Notes under the pieces: generated by a model
Seen by the model: the letters and a program-made list of their open reading frames with translations, nothing else
The model's database searches: none
Told to the model about the DNA's origin: nothing
Position numbers and translations under genes: made by a program
Source: a bacterium
GTDB taxonomy: Bacteria; Zixibacteria; MSB-5A5; GN15; FEB-12
Assembly: GCA_030629485.1 (NCBI GenBank)
Contig: DAOVOW010000145.1
Location: 1-5,796 of the forward strand
Reading direction: 5' to 3'
Length of the DNA: 5,796 nt
In this document: piece after piece, positions 4,802-5,796 of the stretch
Layout of the letters: every line of letters starts with the position of its first letter
Numbering within the stretch: the stretch's first letter is position 1

Positions 4802-5796
4802 TTAGAAGGCCAGGCCGACATTTATGTAGTAGCGTTCGAACCCTTCGTCGGCCGCGCCATATCCGAATTCAAACGGCCCAATCGGCGAATCAAAAGCAGC
4901 GATAACACCGAAACCATGACGCAAACCGCTCAGCTTGATATCGTCCGCGCTGCCATAGACATCACCGGTATCATAACGAAAGCTCAGGTAGAGCCGCAGC
5001 GGCAGTTTGAGTCTGAACTCGTGTGACATCGCGATGATTTTGTCGCCGGAGAGTTGGTCGGTGCGAAAACCGGCGAACGAATGCATCCCGCCGATATAGA
5101 ATTTCTCCGAAGGCGGCAGGCCGGACCGTGACAAACCGACCGCGATTTTGGGGTGATAGTTCAACCACCGCCCCAGCGACCAGTACGCCTCCAAAGAGGA
5201 ATAGAACTTGGTATACTCGACCTCGCCGCCGAGACTCTTGCCGGTAAACTGTAATTCAAAGAGATGCTTCTTGCCAGACTCTGGGAATGGGATACGGTCG
5301 AAAGTCTCCACCAGCGACTCAAGTTTGAGAGCGCGCAGACCGAAGCTCTCGCTCGCCTGAGTTCTGGGGAATTCGTACTGTACCTCTTCCACCACCAGCC
5401 CTGCTGTAACGATGCCCAGCCGAGATATTTGCTGTCCAAATCGTACTACGAATCCGGTACGATTCTCGTCGCGCTCGTCGACCACATGGCCGTCGACATC
5501 GTAAACGTTGCGGCCAAGACGGGTGTGATATATCCGTGCCTTGGCTGTCAGATACGTAGAGAAGAGGCGGTCCGCTTTGAAATCGAGGTAGTAGGCCTGT
5601 CGCTCCGGAGCGTAGCGAGCGTGCAGAAGATATTGCAGCCCGGCCCCCATAACGTTGTTATCGAGAAACTCGGCGAACTCCTCCGATTGGTATTTGTCGT
5701 CCCAGTGCCAACCCAGCCGCAGTTGATGAGCCTGCTTTTCTTCCACACCGATTTTGGGCACGGCGGGCTCCTCGCACGGCGTGAGGTCGACTGTGA
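4802..5796 (-). CDS. Omp85/BamA-type C-terminal barrel of a patatin-like outer-membrane protein, 5' end missing
   Basis: The frame is open to the right edge, giving about 330 residues; a GTG at 5761 is in frame but is probably internal, since open coding continues upstream of it. Counting from that GTG, residues 4-35 (IGVEEKQAHQLRLGWHWDDKY and following) match the junction where a POTRA-like segment enters the barrel in patatin-like (RssA/NTE-type) outer-membrane phospholipases. Next come alternating barrel strands, then FYIGGMHSFAGFRTDQLSGD (221-240), the counterpart of the conserved loop-6 (V/I)RG(F/Y) region of Omp85 proteins, and the end GPFEFGYGAADEGFERYYINVGLAF-type insertion signal with terminal Phe. 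The patatin Gly-x-Ser-x-Gly and Asp would lie outside the window, so lipase activity cannot be judged; a TamA/BamA-like protein without patatin remains possible. The protein would sit in the outer membrane. Confidence 0.78.
   Translation of the reverse strand, partial: TVDLTPCEEPAVPKIGVEEKQAHQLRLGWHWDDKYQSEEFAEFLDNNVMGAGLQYLLHARYAPERQAYYLDFKADRLFSTYLTAKARIYHTRLGRNVYDVDGHVVDERDENRTGFVVRFGQQISRLGIVTAGLVVEEVQYEFPRTQASESFGLRALKLESLVETFDRIPFPESGKKHLFELQFTGKSLGGEVEYTKFYSSLEAYWSLGRWLNYHPKIAVGLSRSGLPPSEKFYIGGMHSFAGFRTDQLSGDKIIAMSHEFRLKLPLRLYLSFRYDTGDVYGSADDIKLSGLRHGFGVIAAFDSPIGPFEFGYGAADEGFERYYINVGLAF

Overview
The window reads as a piece of chromosome from an uncultured, probably anaerobic or microaerobic Gram-negative bacterium of the FCB type; candidate phylum Zixibacteria is my best guess. 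The pointers are a PorV/PorQ-type outer-membrane barrel, a YCF48-type propeller with an atypical lipoprotein-like signal, an Omp85-type barrel of the patatin class, a hemerythrin/DUF438 protein paired with a DUF1858-DUF2249 protein, moderately high GC and long repeat-bearing intergenic gaps. This assignment is inference; no rRNA or tRNA is present to test it.

Left part (1-1372, + strand): two translationally coupled genes. The first, cut by the left edge, is the C-terminal part of a DUF438 protein (hemerythrin-like region, then PAS). The second starts on the stop codon of the first and joins a DUF1858 domain to a DUF2249 domain. Together they look like a small sensory or redox module, possibly responding to oxygen or nitric oxide.

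Gap (1373-1817): no intact gene. It holds an apparently ownerless consensus Shine-Dalgarno, an imperfect palindromic element, a 31-codon remnant of an arsenate reductase/low-molecular-weight phosphatase gene on the minus strand (cut where the palindromic element ends), a foldable segment ending in T5, and a candidate promoter for the next gene.

Middle (1818-3590, + strand): a secreted, 13-cysteine protein with a heavy-metal-associated (HMA) domain and two 11-residue Cys repeats, closed by a good intrinsic terminator; then a PorV/PorQ-family outer-membrane protein whose leader is a GAAC-type repeat in place of a Shine-Dalgarno.

Right part (3591-5796): a 62-bp nested inverted repeat lies between convergent genes. 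On the minus strand follow a seven-bladed YCF48-like propeller and, upstream of it, the C-terminal barrel of an outer-membrane protein of the patatin/Omp85 class, cut by the right edge. Most of the right two-thirds encodes envelope proteins. I see no CRISPR, phage, transposase or defence genes and do not claim a new system; the most unusual items are the Cys-repeat HMA protein, the truncated arsC with its abutting palindrome, and the nested repeat.
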